Positions 60,567 through 64,000 of a DNA stretch of 64,000 nucleotides are shown here, one piece after another. Below the pieces are notes generated by a model. That model saw only the letters and a program-made list of their open reading frames with translations. It was not told the origin of the DNA and ran no database searches. Within the stretch, counting starts at the first letter, position 1. Each line of letters starts with the position of its first letter. The stretch lies in NCBI RefSeq assembly GCF_002095475.1, contig NZ_MLFR01000011.1, positions 85,823 through 149,822 on the forward strand, read 5' to 3'. The stretch comes from Pantoea rwandensis. GTDB taxonomy: Bacteria > Pseudomonadota > Gammaproteobacteria > Enterobacterales > Enterobacteriaceae. The translations under genes and the position numbers were made by a program.

Positions 60567-62150
60567 GTGACCTTAACGCCTGCCTCACTGCCCTACTGGT
60601 TAGCTCTCGGCCTGCTCGCCAATGCCTCTTACGCCTTGGCAGAGCCTTGGACAGAGAACACCTGGAACCCCAAACCCGATAGCGAAGATATCGTTCTGCC
60701 TATGCCCTGTGAGGGTTCAATGGCGTTCCGTCGGGTCGAGATTCCGATGGCAGGCCCACTTGATGATTTGCCGATCACCTTGGGCCAGGACAGCGGGGAT
60801 TGGGGCGTCATTGAACACAGTTATCCTGCCTTTATCGCCGGTAGCTTCACGGATAAAAAGGCGAAAGGACGCTATTACCTGGTCGCAAAATATGAACTGA
60901 CGACGTTGCAGTATCAGGCATTAACAGAAGGCACGTGTCCGACACCTTCGCGCAAACTCAGTTTACCCATGACCGGAATCAGTTGGTTTGACGCGGTCAG
61001 CGTCGCCGATAAATACAACCAGTGGCTACGCAGCAATGCCATGGATAAGCTGCCAAAGGAGGACGGTGATGCCGGCTTCTTACGCTTACCAACAGAAGTT
61101 GAGTGGGAATTTGCCGCGCGCGGTGGCCTGAAAGTCAATAGCGCCGAATTCCGCGACCAGCACTACCCGATGGATGACATGAAAAACTATGAGTGGTACT
61201 CCGGTGCGCAATCATCCAATGGCAGAGTGCAGCTCATTGGATTACTGCAGCCCAATCCACTGGGTTTATATGACATGCTGGGCAATGTGTCAGAGATGAT
61301 GTTCAATCCATTTTATCTTAACAAGCTCAACCGCTTGCATGGTCAGGCCGGTGGCTTCGTTGTGCGCGGTGGCAACTTCCTCTCGGGCCCGACAGAAATT
61401 CGCAGCGCAACGCGCAAAGAAGTGAATTACTACGATCAAGCCACCCCTTCCATCAGCAAAACTACTGGCCTGCGTCTGGTTCTGGTGGCGCCCACCATCA
61501 CCTCCACCGATAAAGTTAAGCTCTTGGAAAAAAGTTGGGAAAATCTAGGGGCTGAGAGTCAGGCTAATACCAAAAAAGAGGATGAAGCCAAAGACACGGT
61601 CAAAGCGTTGGGCAGTCTTGCGTCGAATGTCGAGGATGCCGCACTGAAGCAGAAGCTTAAAGACCTGGAAAATCAGCTGCGCGCCAGCAATCAGAAACAG
61701 CAGGAAGAGCGCGACCAGTCGATCCGCGCCAGCCTGAACTTAGGTTCCTTCCTCTGCACCAAATTGCAGGATGATGGCCGCTTTCTCGATTTCTTAAACC
61801 ATAACTACGAACTGCTGTGTAAGAACAAAGATGCCAGCGATGCCAACTGCGCCATTCGTAAAACCAAGCTGGGTGAGCAATCCGCCAGCTTGCAGCAGCT
61901 AACCGGATATTACGCCAGTAGCCTGGTGGATGCGGCCACACTATATGGTAAAGAGGGGTTGCAACATGAAGTCACAGTGTTCGATCAAATGCTGACACTC
62001 AACAAACGACTTTCAGGGTTGAAGCCCTTCCTCGCCGCACACTGGCAGAATCAGCAGAAGTATCTGGAAAACGGCAAGATTGATACCGCAAACTGGCTGG
62101 AAACCTGCAAACAAATTAACCCCCCGCAAGCTATCGCTCAATCAAAGTAG
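60567..62150 (+). CDS. Periplasmic formylglycine-generating-enzyme-fold (SUMF1) protein
   Basis: 527 residues; GTG at 60567 with GGAG seven bases away (a TTG two codons earlier is too close to it). Signal peptide, then an FGE/SUMF1 domain (about 55-320): AKYELTTLQYQALTEG, GISWFDAVSVADKYNQWL, LRLPTEVEWEFAARGG, GLYDMLGNVSEMMFNP and VVRGGNFLSGP. The two cysteines used by formylglycine-generating enzymes near the end of this domain are not seen (SGPTEIRSATR instead), so it is probably a binding or structural version. A coiled coil and a Cys-containing helical domain follow. Confidence 0.8.
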   Translation: MTLTPASLPYWLALGLLANASYALAEPWTENTWNPKPDSEDIVLPMPCEGSMAFRRVEIPMAGPLDDLPITLGQDSGDWGVIEHSYPAFIAGSFTDKKAKGRYYLVAKYELTTLQYQALTEGTCPTPSRKLSLPMTGISWFDAVSVADKYNQWLRSNAMDKLPKEDGDAGFLRLPTEVEWEFAARGGLKVNSAEFRDQHYPMDDMKNYEWYSGAQSSNGRVQLIGLLQPNPLGLYDMLGNVSEMMFNPFYLNKLNRLHGQAGGFVVRGGNFLSGPTEIRSATRKEVNYYDQATPSISKTTGLRLVLVAPTITSTDKVKLLEKSWENLGAESQANTKKEDEAKDTVKALGSLASNVEDAALKQKLKDLENQLRASNQKQQEERDQSIRASLNLGSFLCTKLQDDGRFLDFLNHNYELLCKNKDASDANCAIRKTKLGEQSASLQQLTGYYASSLVDAATLYGKEGLQHEVTVFDQMLTLNKRLSGLKPFLAAHWQNQQKYLENGKIDTANWLETCKQINPPQAIAQSK

Positions 62151-62158
62151 AAGAGAAC

Positions 62159-62605
62159 ATGAAACCGACCAGAGAGCTTTTATGGGCAACGATGTTACTG
62201 GGACTAGCCTGGCAGTCGACCGGTTTTGCCGAAGAAGCAAAGCGCTACATCAGTATTCGTAATACTGATAGCGTGTGGGTGCAGGGCGTCTGTTCTCTAG
62301 TATTCAGATTGGATAATGGAGGAGCTGGAGAGTTCAACGCGCTGTCGGTGACGATCCACCTCAATGATAAAACCGGCCATACGCTGGCTGAAGGGACGTT
62401 GGACGTGCCGCCATTCGGTGACAGTGATGCCACGCGCTCGGTTGATGCTTCAACAGAGTTTGACTGCGAAGCGGTGGAGAAAGCTAATGGTATTAGCATC
62501 GTGGCTGCCAGCGAAATGCGTGCTAATCACACCAAGATCACGTTGCCACTCTCAACCTTCGACCCGCAATATTATCAGCCACTGAAAATAACCATGAGCC
62601 AGTAG
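62159..62605 (+). CDS. IrmA-family secreted protein
   Basis: 148 residues with a signal peptide (1-24). The mature part, RYISIRNTDSVWVQG, FRLDNGG, FGDSDATRSVDA and LPLSTFDPQYYQPL, closely follows IrmA of uropathogenic E. coli, a small fibronectin-III-like dimer reported to mimic interleukin receptors. Two cysteines (VCSLVF, FDCEAV) suit the family disulfide. It starts eight bases after the FGE-fold gene and ends the srf cluster. A host-directed role is not implied by the sequence alone; a part of the machine is as likely. Confidence 0.75.
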   Translation: MKPTRELLWATMLLGLAWQSTGFAEEAKRYISIRNTDSVWVQGVCSLVFRLDNGGAGEFNALSVTIHLNDKTGHTLAEGTLDVPPFGDSDATRSVDASTEFDCEAVEKANGISIVAASEMRANHTKITLPLSTFDPQYYQPLKITMSQ

Positions 62606-62702
62606 GATAACTGAGTAAAGTAATGCATTTACCAAGGCTGTTGATGGCTTTTATCGCCGTGCTATCTTACCCGTTCGCTATACCGCAATCGGATCAAGAC
62701 CA

Positions 62703-63797
62703 ATGGCAAAACAACGTGTAGGAATCGTGTTTGGCGGCAAGTCAGCCGAGCATGAAGTGTCGTTACAATCAGCGAAAAACATCCTCGAAGCGATCGATAA
62801 GAGCAAATATGAGGTGGTGCTGCTGGGCATCGATAAACAGGGCGAATGGCATCTGAATGATGCTTCAGGTTTCCTGCTTAACGCCGATAATCCGGCGCTG
62901 ATTGCCCTGAATCGCTCAGGCGAAAACGTCGCGCTGGTGCCCGGCAGTGCTTCTCAGCAGCTGATTACCCGCCAGCAGGCACAACCGTTGTCTCAGGTCG
63001 ATGTCATCTTCCCGATCGTGCACGGTACCTTGGGTGAGGATGGATCACTGCAGGGGTTGCTGCGCATGGCAAACCTGCCGTTTGTCGGTTCGGATGTGCT
63101 GGGCTCTGCGGTGAGCATGGACAAAGACTTCACCAAGCGTTTACTGCGTGATGCGGGCTTAAACGTCGCGCCGTGGATCAGCGTGACGCAGGCACAGCGC
63201 GCGCGTCTGGATGCGCAAGCCGTCATCGATCAGTTCGGTCTCCCGCTGTTTATTAAGCCGGCCAATCAGGGATCGTCCGTGGGTGTCAGTAAAGTGGATC
63301 GCCTTGAAGATTTGGCAGCGGCACTGGATCTGGCCTTTACCTTCGATCGCAAAGTGCTAATCGAGCAAGGCATCAAAGGCCGTGAGATTGAGTGCGCGGT
63401 GCTGGGCAATGACGAACCCGAAGCCAGCCCGTGTGGCGAGGTGGTGGTGCACGATGCCTTCTACTCTTACGACACTAAATACATCAGTGCCGACGGCGCA
63501 CAAGTGGTGGTGCCAGCTGCTATCAGCGATGCAGCCAGCGACGCGATTCGTGCCGCAGCCATTCGCGCCTTCCAGGCGCTGGAGTGCTTCGGGATGGCAC
63601 GTGTGGATGTGTTCCTGACGGAGAGTGGCGAGATCGTGGTGAACGAAGTGAATACCTTGCCGGGCTTCACCAATATCAGCATGTATCCAAAACTGTGGCA
63701 GGCGGCGGGATTAAGCTACAGCGATTTGATTACACGTTTGATTGAGTTGGCACAGCAGCGCCATCAGCAGAGTAGCCAGTTGAAAAGCAGCGTTTAA
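62703..63797 (+). CDS. ddlA: D-alanine--D-alanine ligase A
   Basis: 364 residues of the ATP-grasp family. [14 protein letters not shown] at the N-terminus, the central [19 protein letters not shown] lysine loop, and [17 protein letters not shown] at the end bind Mg-ATP and D-Ala. Joins two D-Ala for peptidoglycan precursors. Length matches DdlA rather than the shorter DdlB. Separated from the srf cluster by about 97 bases, probably its own unit. Confidence 0.95.
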   Translation: MAKQRVGIVFGGKSAEHEVSLQSAKNILEAIDKSKYEVVLLGIDKQGEWHLNDASGFLLNADNPALIALNRSGENVALVPGSASQQLITRQQAQPLSQVDVIFPIVHGTLGEDGSLQGLLRMANLPFVGSDVLGSAVSMDKDFTKRLLRDAGLNVAPWISVTQAQRARLDAQAVIDQFGLPLFIKPANQGSSVGVSKVDRLEDLAAALDLAFTFDRKVLIEQGIKGREIECAVLGNDEPEASPCGEVVVHDAFYSYDTKYISADGAQVVVPAAISDAASDAIRAAAIRAFQALECFGMARVDVFLTESGEIVVNEVNTLPGFTNISMYPKLWQAAGLSYSDLITRLIELAQQRHQQSSQLKSSV

Positions 63798-63844
63798 TCA
63801 TCAAGATCACATCGATTTCCAGGTACGCATAAATGCGTACCCTA

Positions 63845-64000
63845 CGAAGGTAAAATACGTTCGTCATTAATAGCGAACGAAACAATCAGCACCCATCCAT
63901 CGTAGGGTCGTCATTCATGGCGACCAAACAGTCAGCACCAAACCATCGTAGGGGCGCCATTCATGGCGACCAAAACAATCAGCGCCCATCCATCGTAGGG
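63845..64000. repeat. Tandem array of 46-47-base hairpin repeats (runs off the window)
   Basis: CATCGTAGGG occurs at 63898, 63944 and 63991, so the period is 46 then 47 bases. Each unit holds a small inverted repeat: GTCG...CGAC and CGCCAT-TC-ATGGCG. A diverged first unit near 63850-63885 has TTCG...CGAA at the same place. The array begins about 50 bases after ddlA and is cut by the window edge. Confidence 0.7.

Overview
The window looks like the chromosome of an enterobacterium of the Erwiniaceae (Pantoea or a close relative). Gene order follows the Escherichia coli ygi/yqi to rpsU-dnaG-rpoD region: mdaB-ygiN, parE-yqiA-cpdA-yqiB-nudF, tolC-ygiB-ygiC, ygiD, ribB with its FMN riboswitch, ubiK, hldE-glnE-ygiF, ygiM, cca, uppP, folB, plsY, tsaD, rpsU-dnaG-rpoD, mug and tRNA-Ile(CAT). 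Accessory blocks interrupt this order, which suits Pantoea/Erwinia better than Escherichia. The genus is inferred from layout and protein resemblance, not from a search.

Layout. 1-2.5 kb: end of a class II aldolase gene, a PheC-like periplasmic protein, and mdaB-ygiN. 2.5-9.3 kb: an accessory block with a LysR regulator, a Fur-boxed FepA/IroN-type siderophore receptor, and a sugar-acid cassette (GntR regulator divergent from an enolase-superfamily dehydratase and an MFS permease). 9.3-38.7 kb: conserved housekeeping DNA for topoisomerase IV, cAMP breakdown, TolC, riboflavin, LPS heptose, glutamine synthetase control, tRNA maturation, undecaprenyl phosphate, folate, phospholipid, t6A and the macromolecular-synthesis operon. 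It is followed by an orphan binding protein, mug, and a TetR/SDR pair. 38.8-44.2 kb: a decayed island next to tRNA-Ile. It holds a broken PIN-domain gene, a small gene under a LexA-type box, a spike (VgrG/gpV-like) relic with two amber stops, a membrane protein, and an orphan RNase A-like toxin fragment with a CdiI-like immunity gene. 44.2-44.9 kb: an MgtC-family gene with a long leader.

45.7-62.6 kb is the most interesting region. It is a one-directional, mostly overlapping cluster of twelve genes around srfA-srfB-srfC. Two outer-membrane-type lipoproteins come first. Three single-pass proteins follow the same plan (cytoplasmic N-domain, one membrane segment, periplasmic C-domain), and one of them carries a TerD-like domain. 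SrfB has an actin/Hsp70-type ATPase signature and SrfC a dynamin-like P-loop. A secreted von Willebrand A protein, a LolD-like ATPase with an FtsX/LolC-like permease, a periplasmic formylglycine-enzyme-fold protein without visible catalytic cysteines, and an IrmA-like secreted protein complete the set. Together they look like an NTP-driven machine spanning the envelope. I infer this from domains and order; no function is demonstrated. ddlA and a tandem array of hairpin repeats close the window.

Sequence quality matters here. Five genes (dehydratase 3' end, tolC, ygiB, PIN gene, srfB 3' end) each carry a one-base gain or loss in a short single-base run, and undoing it restores an obvious protein. 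Several of these may be sequencing errors rather than real mutations.
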